A stretch of DNA of 64,000 nucleotides from an uncultured Bacteroidia bacterium (GTDB taxonomy: Bacteria > Bacteroidota > Bacteroidia > Bacteroidales > UBA932). Below are positions 50,198 through 58,724 of this stretch, one piece after another; positions within the stretch are counted from its first letter, which is position 1; the number at the start of each line of letters is the position of its first letter. The stretch spans positions 1 through 64,000 of the forward strand of contig CACZHP010000013.1 in assembly GCA_902780935.1 (NCBI GenBank), read 5' to 3'. Position numbers and translations under genes: made by a program. The notes under the pieces were generated by a model, which was not told the DNA's origin, did no database searches, and was given only the letters and a program-made list of their open reading frames with translations.

Positions 50198-51022
50198 TTA
50201 ATAAGGTTCCGGCATCCCATATACACTGCTCCTAAGCCACATGCCGAAATCCTCGGCACCTGGATGCCGGTCTTGCTCTTCCACAGTCAGGATGTCGCCG
50301 ACCCCGACCCTGATCCTGGCTCCGGCCTTGTTGACAAGCTCGTGGGGGAGCCTGAGAGTGCGGATTTTCCAGTTGATTAGGCCTAGCAGGTAGAACAAGG
50401 TTGAGTTATGGTCAAAAAACCTTATCGGGACAATGGGGACACTTGCCTTGCGGATCAGTCTAATGAGCGGTTCCTGCCATTCCCGGTCGCGGATGGCCAT
50501 GTCCTTTAGTTTGAGATCCGAGACTGCTCCGGAGGGAAAGAAACCGACCGGGTCGCCGCCGCTCAGCGTGCTGAGGACTTCCTTGACTCCCCGGATGTTT
50601 TTCCCCGTCGCTCCCGCTCTGTCGTTGTTTTTGGGGTTGACCGCTATCCATGATGGGCTCAGGGGCTCGATGATATTCAGGAACTCGTTGACCATCACTT
50701 TGAAACCATCTCTGAGATGCCCTATGAGATCGACAAGGATGATGCCGTCTATGCCTCCGTAAGGGTGGTTGCTTATCGTGATGAAAGGACCTTGGGGGAG
50801 GCTCGAGAGTTTTTCGGCTCCCTCCAGCTCGTATTTTATTCCAAGTCGTTCGAGCAGGACCCTTGCGAACTCGGGTCCTCGGAAAGAATCAATCTCGTCG
50901 TAAATGTCGGATAAACGGCTGATGGATAATAATTTCCTTAGAGAGGAAGCAAATGCGTTCCCGGCTTTTCCCCTAAAAAGGGAAGATATCTTCTCAATCT
51001 CACTGACCGGCAGCAGCGGCAT
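50198..51022 (-). CDS. PlsC-type 1-acyl-glycerol-3-phosphate acyltransferase (hemolysin-like)
   Basis: 274 aa. The acyltransferase block I is altered: FITISNHPYGGIDGIILVDL has the NHPYGGID form (N-H-x4-D/G) seen in ornithine-lipid or hemolysin-type acyltransferases; block with VGFFPSGAVSDLK and VPIVPIRFFDHNST follows. It probably acylates a lipid precursor at the inner membrane. Start 51022 because the frame upstream of this codon overlaps the CDP-alcohol phosphatidyltransferase gene. Gap to that gene is 2 nt; third gene of a compact operon from 52856. Confidence 0.8.
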   Translation of the reverse strand: MPLLPVSEIEKISSLFRGKAGNAFASSLRKLLSISRLSDIYDEIDSFRGPEFARVLLERLGIKYELEGAEKLSSLPQGPFITISNHPYGGIDGIILVDLIGHLRDGFKVMVNEFLNIIEPLSPSWIAVNPKNNDRAGATGKNIRGVKEVLSTLSGGDPVGFFPSGAVSDLKLKDMAIRDREWQEPLIRLIRKASVPIVPIRFFDHNSTLFYLLGLINWKIRTLRLPHELVNKAGARIRVGVGDILTVEEQDRHPGAEDFGMWLRSSVYGMPEPY

Positions 51023-51024
51023 GG

Positions 51025-51729
51025 CTAGTCCTCCTGTTTGGGAAGGGGATCGATCTTGGCGTATCCCTTGGCGTCGGAGACGACCGTCCAGATGTAGATG
51101 ACCATCAGCGCCAGGAATATCACCAGGCCGGGGATGTCGAGGGGACCCATCGCGAGGTCGTTGCCGAAGAGCCTGACGGTGGTGTGGAACTCCCTCAGTC
51201 CGGGAATGAATATGATTAGCATGATGAGGATGCAGGCGATGACCCTGAACTCCGTGGGCCCGAGTTTCCCGTAAGTGAGCTTGAACTCGCTCTTGAGGTG
51301 GGCGTTGATGCTGACGTTGAGCGTCAGGCAAAGGTAGGCTATGAATATTAGCAGGGCTATATCCAGGCGCATGAGGCAGGAAAGCCCGACACCGATGAAC
51401 ATGAGGGCCTCGTTGATCACGTCAACCGTATGGTCGAGGTAGTAGCCGTAAATCGGTCTCTGGGTGTTCCTGACCCTGGCGATGGTCCCGTCAAGGGAGT
51501 CCCCATACCAGTTGACTATAAAGCCGGCCACGCTGAGCCATAACCAGTGGATGTTTTTCCCGCAAAGAATGAATCCGGCGGCTATCATCACAGATCCGAA
51601 GATCCCAACTATGGTTAGAAGGTCTGACACAACCCATTTGGGCTGCCTCCCGGCCAGCCAGACAAGTGCCTTTTTCTCAATCCCGTTGAGGATCGAATTC
51701 TGGATCCTGACGGCTTTTTTCTCTTCCAT
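51025..51729 (-). CDS. CDP-alcohol phosphatidyltransferase-family membrane enzyme
   Basis: 234 aa with about six membrane helices. The defining motif DSLDGTIARVRNTQ then PIYGYYLDHTVDV (D-x2-D-G-x2-A-R-x9-G-x3-D-x3-D) is complete at about residues 75-101. It transfers a phospho-alcohol from a CDP-alcohol to a lipid acceptor. The alcohol is not evident. It is the middle gene of three with 2-nt gaps on both sides: an acetyltransferase-like protein upstream and PlsC downstream, so a common lipid product is likely. Met at 51729 chosen; a Met two codons upstream is also possible. Confidence 0.88.
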   Translation of the reverse strand: MEEKKAVRIQNSILNGIEKKALVWLAGRQPKWVVSDLLTIVGIFGSVMIAAGFILCGKNIHWLWLSVAGFIVNWYGDSLDGTIARVRNTQRPIYGYYLDHTVDVINEALMFIGVGLSCLMRLDIALLIFIAYLCLTLNVSINAHLKSEFKLTYGKLGPTEFRVIACILIMLIIFIPGLREFHTTVRLFGNDLAMGPLDIPGLVIFLALMVIYIWTVVSDAKGYAKIDPLPKQED

Positions 51730-51731
51730 TC

Positions 51732-52856
51732 TCAAATATTCTTTAAATAAACCCTGGCTCTCTTGTGGAGATGGTGCTCGAAGCGTCCCCAGATGTTCTG
51801 GACGCTGTGGTTGTCCTCGAGCTCCCTTGTGCTCTCCACATACTTTATCCCGTGCTTGATCATGCCGCTCCCGATCTTGGAGAAGATCATGGAATTCACC
51901 CCTTTGTCCTGGTATTCAGGGAGGATGGCGATCAGGAGGGCATCGATTGTGTCATTCTTTTTCAATGCCCTGAGTATGTGGATGAAACCGAAAGGGAAGA
52001 GCTTGCCTTTTGCCTTCTGGAGAGCCTCTGAAAGCGATGGCAAGGTGATTCCGAAGCCCACCACGTTGTCATCCAGGTCCACGACCACGGACACGAAGTC
52101 GAGCTGGAGGTTGGAGATGAACTGGTTTTTCAGATCCTCGCACTGTGCGGGGGAAAGTTCCGAGAAACCGTGAAGAGGGGAGTAGCAGGTGTTCATGACG
52201 CTGAATATCCCGTCAACATATTTCCGGACAAGTTCCTTCTTGTTCCGGAAGCTGCCCTGCCTGAGGCCGTAACGCTCACCGACCATGGCGCCGAGCCGGA
52301 TGTACCTGTCGATGTTGTCCGGAACAGTGATCCTGAATTCCACGAAATCCGTCGATTTGAAATATCCCTCTTTCAGGATCATGGGCTCATAGTAAGGGTA
52401 GTTGTATTTCCCGTATGCTGTCGGAATCTGGTCAAAGCCCTCCACGAGGACTCCAGCGACATCGAACTCCAGGAATCCGACGGGCCCCTCAACCATCTCC
52501 ATACCCTTTTCCCTGGCATATTCCTCGACCTTTGAGAGAAGGGCAGCGGCGACCTCCTGGGACTCTATGAAGTCGATCCAGCCGAAGCGGCATATTCTCT
52601 TGCCGACCTTTTTATTGTATTTGTGGTTGATGATCCCGGCGATCCTGCCCACGACTTTCCCGTCTCCGTCCTCGGCAAGCCAGTACTTGCCTTCGCAGAC
52701 CTCAAAGGCCCTGTTTTTCTCGGGCGAGAGCGTGTCCATGTCCATGGACTCAATCTGGGGAACGTAATACCTGTTGCCCTTGTAGAGCTCGTTAGGGAAT
52801 CGGACGAACTGTCTCAGTTGCCGTCTGTCAGTAACTTCCTTGATGGATACAGCCAT
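51732..52856 (-). CDS. Long GNAT-related (acyl)transferase of unknown substrate
   Basis: 374 aa. Two GNAT-like halves: N-terminal WLAEDGDGKVVGRIAGIINH with FGWIDFIESQEVAAALLSKV, and C-terminal VSVVVDLDDNVVGFGITLPS with IDALLIAILPEYQDKGVNSM. Between them VPDNIDRYIRLGAMVGERYG. The end AEDN..WGRFEHHLHKRARVY is family-specific. This protein class is common in Bacteroidetes; I recall it annotated as GTP cyclohydrolase or acyltransferase by transfer, without proof. First gene of the lipid operon; possibly makes the amine-linked acyl group for its product. Confidence 0.7.
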   Translation of the reverse strand: MAVSIKEVTDRRQLRQFVRFPNELYKGNRYYVPQIESMDMDTLSPEKNRAFEVCEGKYWLAEDGDGKVVGRIAGIINHKYNKKVGKRICRFGWIDFIESQEVAAALLSKVEEYAREKGMEMVEGPVGFLEFDVAGVLVEGFDQIPTAYGKYNYPYYEPMILKEGYFKSTDFVEFRITVPDNIDRYIRLGAMVGERYGLRQGSFRNKKELVRKYVDGIFSVMNTCYSPLHGFSELSPAQCEDLKNQFISNLQLDFVSVVVDLDDNVVGFGITLPSLSEALQKAKGKLFPFGFIHILRALKKNDTIDALLIAILPEYQDKGVNSMIFSKIGSGMIKHGIKYVESTRELEDNHSVQNIWGRFEHHLHKRARVYLKNI

Positions 52857-52916
52857 TTTTACTCTTTAGTTACAGACTGCTAATATACGAATTTTTTGGA
52901 AAGTCATTGTGGTTGA

Positions 52917-52924
52917 TAACTTTG
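52917..52924 (+). promoter_or_regulatory. -7 box (TAACTTTG), upstream copy
   Basis: Exact TAnnTTTG match 54 bp before the second box at 52971-52978; both point to the phosphoribosyltransferase gene. Confidence 0.5.
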
Positions 52925-52970
52925 TTAGTAACCTGCGCTGCCTCTACTGTGAAAGTTGTTATAATTAAAG

Positions 52971-52978
52971 TAACTTTG
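52971..52978 (+). promoter_or_regulatory. -7 box (TAACTTTG) for PRTase-codB operon
   Basis: Exact match, 30 bp before the ATG. Expected transcription start near 52984, just at a hairpin. Confidence 0.6.
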
Positions 52979-52982
52979 TAAC

Positions 52983-53000
52983 CCGGTTAGGACTAATCGG
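52983..53000 (+). promoter_or_regulatory. 5'-UTR hairpin before PRTase start
   Basis: CCGGTTA (52983-52989) pairs with TAATCGG (52994-53000) with one G-U and a GGAC loop. With the start predicted near 52984 it forms the 5' end of the mRNA, 8 nt before the ATG; it could protect or regulate the leader. Confidence 0.45.
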
Positions 53001-53008
53001 AATCACCA

Positions 53009-54082
53009 ATGAAACATAATCTGGATGACGCGGTCCTTTTAAAGACCGGACATCAAAGTGTCTACAAGCTGAAGCAGGAAGGTCTCATCAACGAGTACCT
53101 GATCGTAAGCGGCGACGGCACTCGCCGTCTCATGGCCTCTCCGGAGGTCGTCGGCTTCGGCTCTTATCAAAGCATGGTTCCCGCCACAATGAAGGGAATG
53201 CAATATCTCTCCGACAGCGGGCTTTCCAAGGATGTAAATATCCTCACCATCCTGCGGGGAGGGCTCAACTATCCCATCGAGGAGTGCGCCTTCCGGGCCG
53301 GATTCAGGGTGACGAATATGGATTTCCTCTCCTGCGAGAGGATCATCGAGGACGATGTGATCAAGGGGCTGGACGTGAGGTACCAGAAAGTCCGCACATG
53401 CAAGGACTGCGTCCTGATGGTGGGCGACATTATTGCCTCCGGAGCTACTCTTGGGATGTGCATGGATCACGTTATCAGCTGGTTCCGGGATCACGGCGGC
53501 TCCTTCAAGCGGATTGTCTTTTTCACTATCGGCGGATCAAACGCCATTGACTTCATGGAGGAACTCGTCCCGAAAGTCAAGAGTTTCTCTCCCGGCTTTG
53601 AGGGATTCACATGTTTCTTTTACGAGGGGATATTCAATGTCTATCAGGACCGTGGCTGCCTTGGCTTCCAAGTCCCCGACATCGACTTCTATTGGGGCGA
53701 CGGGATCGTCAGCCCCGAATTCCGTGAATATGTGGTAGCCCACGGATATTCCCTGTACGAGAAGTGTATAATATACGACGGCGGAGCCCGCCGATATGAG
53801 ATTCCGGACCATTATCGGGAAGTCGTGGCATATTGGGATGAAGTGCTGGAGGCTTCCGACCGGGTGGATATCATGGATCTGACCCAAGAACGCCTGGGTT
53901 ACAAGGCTCCCATCTCGTACGAAGACTGGCTGAAAGTCACCCACTTCACTGATCTTGGCGACCAGAGTGTCCTGTACAGCGATGAGAGGGTGTTCCTCGC
54001 CAAGGCCAGGGGACTGACCCTCCGGGATGTCGCCACGAAACGTCTTGAACAAATCAAACAAACCCTAAAGGGATATGAGTAA
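53009..54082 (+). CDS. Orphan type I phosphoribosyltransferase with C-terminal extension
   Basis: 357 aa. The PRPP loop VLMVGDIIASGATL at about residues 136-149 is clear, and NILTILRGGLNYPIEECAF (residues about 75-95) is the pyrophosphate loop. Known small PRTases are 150-230 aa; the extra 150 residues (FYWGDGIVSPEFREYVVAHG, HYREVVAYWDEVLEASDRVD) have no recognised domain. The stop overlaps the start of a CodB-like permease by 8 nt, so PRTase and nucleobase uptake are coupled. I infer a nucleobase salvage enzyme; the specific base is open. Confidence 0.75.
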   Translation: MKHNLDDAVLLKTGHQSVYKLKQEGLINEYLIVSGDGTRRLMASPEVVGFGSYQSMVPATMKGMQYLSDSGLSKDVNILTILRGGLNYPIEECAFRAGFRVTNMDFLSCERIIEDDVIKGLDVRYQKVRTCKDCVLMVGDIIASGATLGMCMDHVISWFRDHGGSFKRIVFFTIGGSNAIDFMEELVPKVKSFSPGFEGFTCFFYEGIFNVYQDRGCLGFQVPDIDFYWGDGIVSPEFREYVVAHGYSLYEKCIIYDGGARRYEIPDHYREVVAYWDEVLEASDRVDIMDLTQERLGYKAPISYEDWLKVTHFTDLGDQSVLYSDERVFLAKARGLTLRDVATKRLEQIKQTLKGYE

Positions 54083-55334
54083 ACAAAACCAAAAAGTCGA
54101 CATCGACTACACCAACGGCCGAGTCGAGCCGTCGGGTCGCAAGAGCACCCTCAGCATGTTCATGGTGATGCTTGGCTTCACCTTCTTCTCAGCGTCCATG
54201 TGGGTTGGCCAGAAGCTGGCCGCCGGACTGGATTTCTCTGGATTCATCTGGGCTTTGTTGCTTGGCGGTCTTATCCTCGGAGCCTACACCGGCGCTTTGG
54301 GTTGGATCGGCGCTGAAAGCGGTCTCACCCTCGACATGCTCGCCCGCCGCAGCTTCGGCGAGAAAGGAAGCTACCTTCCCAGCGCGATGATCAGCTTCAC
54401 CCAGATCGGTTGGTTCGGCGTGGGCCTGGCGATGTTCGCCATCCCTGTGGCCAAGGAGATCATGGGTCTCGAGGTGACTCCGGACTATATGCCCTGGCAG
54501 GGTTATGTCTTGGTTCTGATAGCGGGCATCCTGATGACAGCCAGCGCGTATTTCGGTATCAAGAGCCTCACTATCATCAGCTACATTGCCGTCCCCGCTG
54601 TCGCCATCCTTGGTACCGTGGCCATGATCATGGCGGTCAATAGGGGAGACTCGACCCTGATCGCCCAGTTCGCCCAGGGCACGAAGGATCTCGGTATCAT
54701 CGCAGGAGCCGGCCTTGTGATCGGCAGCTTTGTCTCAGGTGGAACCGCGACGCCTAACTTCGCCCGTTTTGCCAAGACCCCGAAGATCGGCCTGATCGTC
54801 ACAGTTGTGGCCTTCTTCATCGGCAACTCCCTGATGTTCTTCTTCGGAGCAGTCTCCAGCATCTACGCAGGTGGTAATGACATCTTCGAGGTCATGCTCA
54901 ACCTCAACCTGTTCTACATCGCGATCTTCGTCCTGGGACTCAACATATGGACAACCAACGACAACGCCCTCTACACCTCAGGTCTCGGCCTCTCAAATAT
55001 TTTCGGGCTCTCCAAGAAGACCATGGTGCTGATTGCCGGCTTGATCGGCACGGTCACCGCCGTGTGGCTTTACTGGAATTTCGTCGGCTGGCTCAACGTG
55101 CTGAACTGCACCCTTCCTCCCGTGGGTATTATCTTGATCTGCAGCTATTTCAGCCATAGAAAGGAATATCAGCAGGACAATGTCCCCGCCCGTCAGGTCA
55201 ACTGGGCAGCTATAGCCGGTGTCGTCCTTGGAGCGGTTGTCGCCAACCTCGTCAAGTGGGGCATCCCTTCCATCAACGGCATGGTCGTCGCCGCCTGCTG
55301 CTACTTCATCGGCCAGGCCATCGACAAGAAGTAA
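54075..55334 (+). CDS. codB: CodB-type cytosine/nucleobase permease (NCS1)
   Basis: 419 aa with 12 predicted membrane helices. NCS1 features: FTFFSASMWVGQKLAAGLDF, GWIGAESGLTLDMLARRSFG, GSFVSGGTATPNFARFAKTP and TTNDNALYTSGLGLSN. It is closest by eye to E. coli CodB. Proton-coupled uptake of cytosine or a related base through the inner membrane. No cytosine deaminase (codA) lies beside it; instead the partner is an orphan PRTase, which would trap the base as a nucleotide. Confidence 0.85.
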   Translation: MSKQNQKVDIDYTNGRVEPSGRKSTLSMFMVMLGFTFFSASMWVGQKLAAGLDFSGFIWALLLGGLILGAYTGALGWIGAESGLTLDMLARRSFGEKGSYLPSAMISFTQIGWFGVGLAMFAIPVAKEIMGLEVTPDYMPWQGYVLVLIAGILMTASAYFGIKSLTIISYIAVPAVAILGTVAMIMAVNRGDSTLIAQFAQGTKDLGIIAGAGLVIGSFVSGGTATPNFARFAKTPKIGLIVTVVAFFIGNSLMFFFGAVSSIYAGGNDIFEVMLNLNLFYIAIFVLGLNIWTTNDNALYTSGLGLSNIFGLSKKTMVLIAGLIGTVTAVWLYWNFVGWLNVLNCTLPPVGIILICSYFSHRKEYQQDNVPARQVNWAAIAGVVLGAVVANLVKWGIPSINGMVVAACCYFIGQAIDKK

Positions 55335-55341
55335 AGTTGTC

Positions 55342-55363
55342 ATTCTGAGCGCTAGCGAAGAAT
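55342..55363. repeat. Short palindromic repeat ATTCT-CGCTAGCG-AGAAT
   Basis: ATTCT and AGAAT arms surround a CGCTAGCG palindrome just after the permease stop. Sequences of the type TGTCATTCTGAGCG..GAAGAATCT occur as dispersed intergenic repeats in Bacteroidetes; only one copy is present here. Confidence 0.4.
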
Positions 55364-55404
55364 CTTCTTTTTTCGGAAATGATTGACAACTAAGTAATTG
55401 TATT

Positions 55405-55434
55405 AAACGCGTAGCTTATCTGGCTATGCGTTTT
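55405..55434. terminator. Terminator-like hairpin ACGCGTAGC, copy 1
   Basis: AAACGCGTAGC (55405-55415) and GCTATGCGTTT (55423-55433) form an 11-bp stem (one G-U) followed by TTTT. Nearly the same hairpin recurs at 56601-56631. Confidence 0.65.
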
Positions 55435-55494
55435 CTGTATGTGTCTGGTGGCGAGTGACTTGTGAAAAACGCGGCCTTTTACTATTTTCGCGAT

Positions 55495-55920
55495 ATGTCA
55501 AAAGTTGAAATAGAACACCTTCTTGAGGAGCATGGAGTCAAGGTAACCGCCAACAGGCTGCTGGTGGCTGGGGTTCTATCAGGTGCGGGAAGGCCCCTAA
55601 GTCTCACTGAACTGGAGGATGAGATAGGATCGATGGATAAGTCAAGCATATTCCGCAGCCTGATGACTTTCAGGGACAGTCACCTCGTGCATGCCATAGA
55701 GGACATGGAGGGCACCCGTTATGAGCTATGCCTCAGCCACGACCATGACCACGACGAGGACACCCATGTCCATTTTTATTGCGAGAAATGTCACCGGACC
55801 TTCTGCCTTGAGAATATTCATATTCCTCCCGTTGAGCTTCCAGGGGGATATGACGCCAGGACATCGAATTATCTGATTAAAGGAATATGCCCCTCCTGCT
55901 CCGGTCAATCTTTAGCGTAA
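55495..55920 (+). CDS. Fur-family metalloregulator (Zur-like)
   Basis: 141 aa from the ATG at 55495. N-terminal winged helix (LLEEHGVKVTANRLLVAGVL, LTELEDEIGSMDKSSIFRSL). Metal-binding part: HDHDHDEDTHVHF, CEKC (structural or regulatory Zn) and ICPSC. The second CxxC and His-rich loop fit Fur/Zur. A GTG at 55462 is the only alternative upstream start. It precedes an exported nitroreductase and a zinc/cadmium-type P1B ATPase gene, so it may control metal export or uptake. Two hairpin repeats flank this gene and the next. Confidence 0.85.
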   Translation: MSKVEIEHLLEEHGVKVTANRLLVAGVLSGAGRPLSLTELEDEIGSMDKSSIFRSLMTFRDSHLVHAIEDMEGTRYELCLSHDHDHDEDTHVHFYCEKCHRTFCLENIHIPPVELPGGYDARTSNYLIKGICPSCSGQSLA

Positions 55921-55940
55921 ACACTTAATTTACAGACAAT

Positions 55941-56564
55941 ATGAAGCGAACATCATTATTGATTGCCTTGGTGCTGGCAGCTTTTTCCGCTTCTGCCCAG
56001 GACATCCAACTCCCCGCCCCGCAGAAGAATGCGGAAATGACTCTATATCAGGCTCTTCAAAACCGAGCATCAAACAGGAGTTTCTCATCGGCTCCCATTT
56101 CGGACCAGATTCTCTCCGACCTATTGTGGGCAGCCGAGGGAATCAACCGGGAAGACGGGAGACTTACCGCTCCCACAGCGATGAACACCCAGGAGATCCG
56201 CCTTTATGTCTGTCGGGAGGACGGTGCTTATGAGTACATAGCCAAGGATAACAAGCTGCTGAAAGTCAGCGGGAAAGATCTTCGGGCAGATGTCGCCGGT
56301 CCCCAGGCTGGGGTCGCCACCGCTCCTTTGTTCCTGGTGATTAGCTGTGACCTGAACAGATATTCCCGTAAAAGCGACCACACGAAAGTCATGGGAGCTG
56401 TCGATGTGGGATATGTGTCGCAGAACATCTGCCTCGCCTGCGTGGCGCTCGGACTCTCCACCGTCCCCAGGGCAGGAATGAACCAGGATGTCCTCCGCAA
56501 GGAACTCGGTATTGCCGAAGACCATCTCCTCCTGATCAACCATCCCGTCGGCTACAAAAAGTAG
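55941..56564 (+). CDS. Exported nitroreductase-family protein
   Basis: 207 aa. Signal peptide MKRTSLLIALVLAAFSASAQ, which is unusual for the normally cytoplasmic nitroreductase fold. FMN-site residues: LQNRASNRSFSSAPIS, LSDLLWAAEGINREDGR, APTAMNTQEIRLYV and QNICLACVALGLSTVPRAGM. Short forms like this are seen in the SagB-like dehydrogenase group. The substrate is unknown. It follows the Fur gene by 20 nt on the same strand, so may be in its regulon or operon. Confidence 0.8.
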   Translation: MKRTSLLIALVLAAFSASAQDIQLPAPQKNAEMTLYQALQNRASNRSFSSAPISDQILSDLLWAAEGINREDGRLTAPTAMNTQEIRLYVCREDGAYEYIAKDNKLLKVSGKDLRADVAGPQAGVATAPLFLVISCDLNRYSRKSDHTKVMGAVDVGYVSQNICLACVALGLSTVPRAGMNQDVLRKELGIAEDHLLLINHPVGYKK

Positions 56565-56600
56565 TCACTTCGGAAGCGATTTTCTATCAATATTTTACAA

Positions 56601-56631
56601 AAAACGCGTAGCTTATTAGGCTACGCGTTTT
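56601..56631. terminator. Terminator-like hairpin ACGCGTAGC, copy 2
   Basis: Perfect 12-bp stem AAAACGCGTAGC (56601-56612) and GCTACGCGTTTT (56620-56631) with a TTATTAG loop, between the convergent nitroreductase and P-type ATPase genes; A- and T-runs on both sides suit a bidirectional terminator. Confidence 0.8.
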
Positions 56632-56648
56632 CTGGAAATGGTTGATTA

Positions 56649-58532
56649 TCAGGTTTTGAGTGCGCGGGTGGAGTTGAGGACGGCGAGAACCATCACCCCC
56701 ACGTCGGCAAGGACGGCCATCCACATGCCGGCCAAACCGAACATGGCGAGCAGCAGGACCAGCACTTTCACTCCGATCGAGAAGACCGTGTTCTGCTTGG
56801 CGATGCCAAGGGTCTTGCGGGCACTCCTGATTCCGGTGGCAAGTTTGGAAAGCTTGTCATCCATCAGAACCACATCAGCCGCCTCAATCGCCGCATCTGA
56901 ACCAAGAGCTCCCATAGCTATTCCCACGTCAGCCCTGGCCAGGACCGGGGCGTCATTGATCCCGTCCCCGACGAAAGCAAGGCTCCGACCTTCTGATTTC
57001 CCAGCGATAAGCTTCTCAACCTCAGCGACTTTATCTCCAGGGAGCAGTTCCGCCCTGAACTCATCGATACCAACCTCCGCGGCCACCGCAGCGGCGACAT
57101 CAGCCTTGTCACCGGTCAGCATAACGGTCTTTGAGACTCCATTCTCTTTAAGGGCTTTCAAGGCCTCGGCAGCGTCTGCCTTTACCCTGTCGGATACCAC
57201 TATGTGTCCCACATATTCCCCATCCAAACTGACATGGACGATCGTGCCTTTTTTCTCGCAGTCTTTCCAAGAGACCCCGATCGCCTCCATCATCTTGCTG
57301 TTGCCCACGCAGACTGTCTTGCCGTTGACCTTTGCCTTGACTCCCTGTCCGGCGACTTCCTCGATGTCCTCGACCGTACAATTGTCCGCCTCGTCCGGAT
57401 ATGCCTGGCGCAGCGAGACGGCTACCGGATGGGTCGAATATCTCTCCACATGGGCTGCCATATGCAGAAGTTCCTTCTGGTCAATGATTTCCGGGTGGAC
57501 AGCGGTGACCTCGAAGACTCCTTCCGTCAGTGTCCCGGTCTTGTCGAAAACCACCGTGCCAAGATTGGCAAGGGCCTCAAGATAGTTGGATCCCTTCACC
57601 AATATCCCCTTGCGGGCAGCTCCGCCGATCCCTCCGAAAAAGGCCAGTGGGATGGATATGACCAGGGCGCAGGGGCATGAGACGATCAGGAACGTCAGAG
57701 CCCTGTAGAGCCATTTGGCGAACTCCGAGCCAAAGTACCCGGACAGGAGCGGGGGCAGGAAGGCCAACACGACCGCAAGGCCGACCACTATCGGGGTATA
57801 TACCTTTGCGAACCTGGTGATGAAACTCTCGCTCCTGGACTTGTTCCCGGAGGCGTTCTCGACCAGTTCGAGAATCTTCGAGGCTGTGGATTCGGCGAAT
57901 GGTTTGGTGACCTTCGCGCGAAGGACTCCGCTGAGGTTGACGCAGCCTGAAAGGATGGTGTCTCCCTCGGTGATTCCTCTCGGCACGCTTTCTCCCGTCA
58001 GGGCGACCGTGTCGAGGCTGGATGAGCCTTCGAGGACAATTCCGTCGAGGGGAACCTTTTCTCCGGGCTTGATCACAATGGTCTCACCGACAGCTACTTC
58101 TGATGGAGACACAGTCTCGGTCCTGCCGTTTCTCTCGACGTTGGCGGTGTCTGGCCTTATGTCCATGAGTTTGGTGATTGACTCCCGGCTCCTGTCCTCG
58201 GCCATGTCCTCGAATAACTCTCCGACCTGGAAGAACAGCATGACGAACACGGCCTCGGGAAATTGGCTTTCAGCTCCGGGAAGGAATCCGATGCACAGGG
58301 CTCCGAGCGTGGCGATACTCATGAGGAAATCCTCGTCCAGGAGTTCTCCCTCGAACAGTTTTTCGGCGGCTTCCTTGAGGGTCTCGCCTCCGACGATAAG
58401 GTAGGGGACCAGGAAAAGCAGCAATTCCTGCCACATCTTGAGATTGGCTATTTTGCTTACCACAGCGGCCACGGCAAGCAGGGCCGCGCTCACGATGATC
58501 TTAACCAGTCTCTCTTTGTTCTCTTTTTCCAT
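56649..58532 (-). CDS. P1B-type heavy-metal ATPase (Zn/Cd/Pb class)
   Basis: 627 aa. Motifs: TGES in VALTGESVPRG, SCPCALVISIPLAFFGGIGG (CPC metal site, near residue 286), phosphorylation site DKTGTLTEG near 328, MLTGDKADVAAAVAAEVG and VGDGINDAPVLARADVGIAMG. The CPC motif and no N-terminal HMA domain fit ZntA/CadA-type exporters. It pumps divalent metal ions to the periplasm using ATP. Palindromes at 58576-58588 and 58652-58665 lie upstream. Confidence 0.9.
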   Translation of the reverse strand: MEKENKERLVKIIVSAALLAVAAVVSKIANLKMWQELLLFLVPYLIVGGETLKEAAEKLFEGELLDEDFLMSIATLGALCIGFLPGAESQFPEAVFVMLFFQVGELFEDMAEDRSRESITKLMDIRPDTANVERNGRTETVSPSEVAVGETIVIKPGEKVPLDGIVLEGSSSLDTVALTGESVPRGITEGDTILSGCVNLSGVLRAKVTKPFAESTASKILELVENASGNKSRSESFITRFAKVYTPIVVGLAVVLAFLPPLLSGYFGSEFAKWLYRALTFLIVSCPCALVISIPLAFFGGIGGAARKGILVKGSNYLEALANLGTVVFDKTGTLTEGVFEVTAVHPEIIDQKELLHMAAHVERYSTHPVAVSLRQAYPDEADNCTVEDIEEVAGQGVKAKVNGKTVCVGNSKMMEAIGVSWKDCEKKGTIVHVSLDGEYVGHIVVSDRVKADAAEALKALKENGVSKTVMLTGDKADVAAAVAAEVGIDEFRAELLPGDKVAEVEKLIAGKSEGRSLAFVGDGINDAPVLARADVGIAMGALGSDAAIEAADVVLMDDKLSKLATGIRSARKTLGIAKQNTVFSIGVKVLVLLLAMFGLAGMWMAVLADVGVMVLAVLNSTRALKT

Positions 58533-58575
58533 ATCTTTCTAATCTTCCATGGAACAAAGGTCGGGGAAAAATGCC

Positions 58576-58588
58576 GCAACCGGGTTGC
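58576..58588. promoter_or_regulatory. Palindrome GCAACC-G-GGTTGC, candidate operator
   Basis: A perfect 13-bp palindrome in the divergent region between the metal ATPase and the CpxP-like gene, 44 bp from the ATPase start. Confidence 0.4.
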
Positions 58589-58651
58589 AAAGTGGCCGGA
58601 GAGGAATTTCGTCGGGAGATTAGCGGGTTTTGTCGAACAGCCACCAGACGC

Positions 58652-58665
58652 GGCCAAGTTTGGCC
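58652..58665. promoter_or_regulatory. Palindrome GGCCAA-GT-TTGGCC, candidate operator
   Basis: A 14-bp inverted repeat, 60 bp before the start at 58725. It resembles neither AT-rich Zur nor Fur boxes; the protein bound is unknown. Confidence 0.4.
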
Positions 58666-58724
58666 AAGGATTTGAAAAAGAGGTTACCGGTTGATTGTTT
58701 AATTAATTGGTTAATAGAATGGTT

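Noticed and set aside
52983..53008. PreQ1-type or purine riboswitch before the PRTase gene
   Set aside because: The leader is too short and lacks the conserved preQ1 or purine aptamer sequences; only a simple hairpin is seen.
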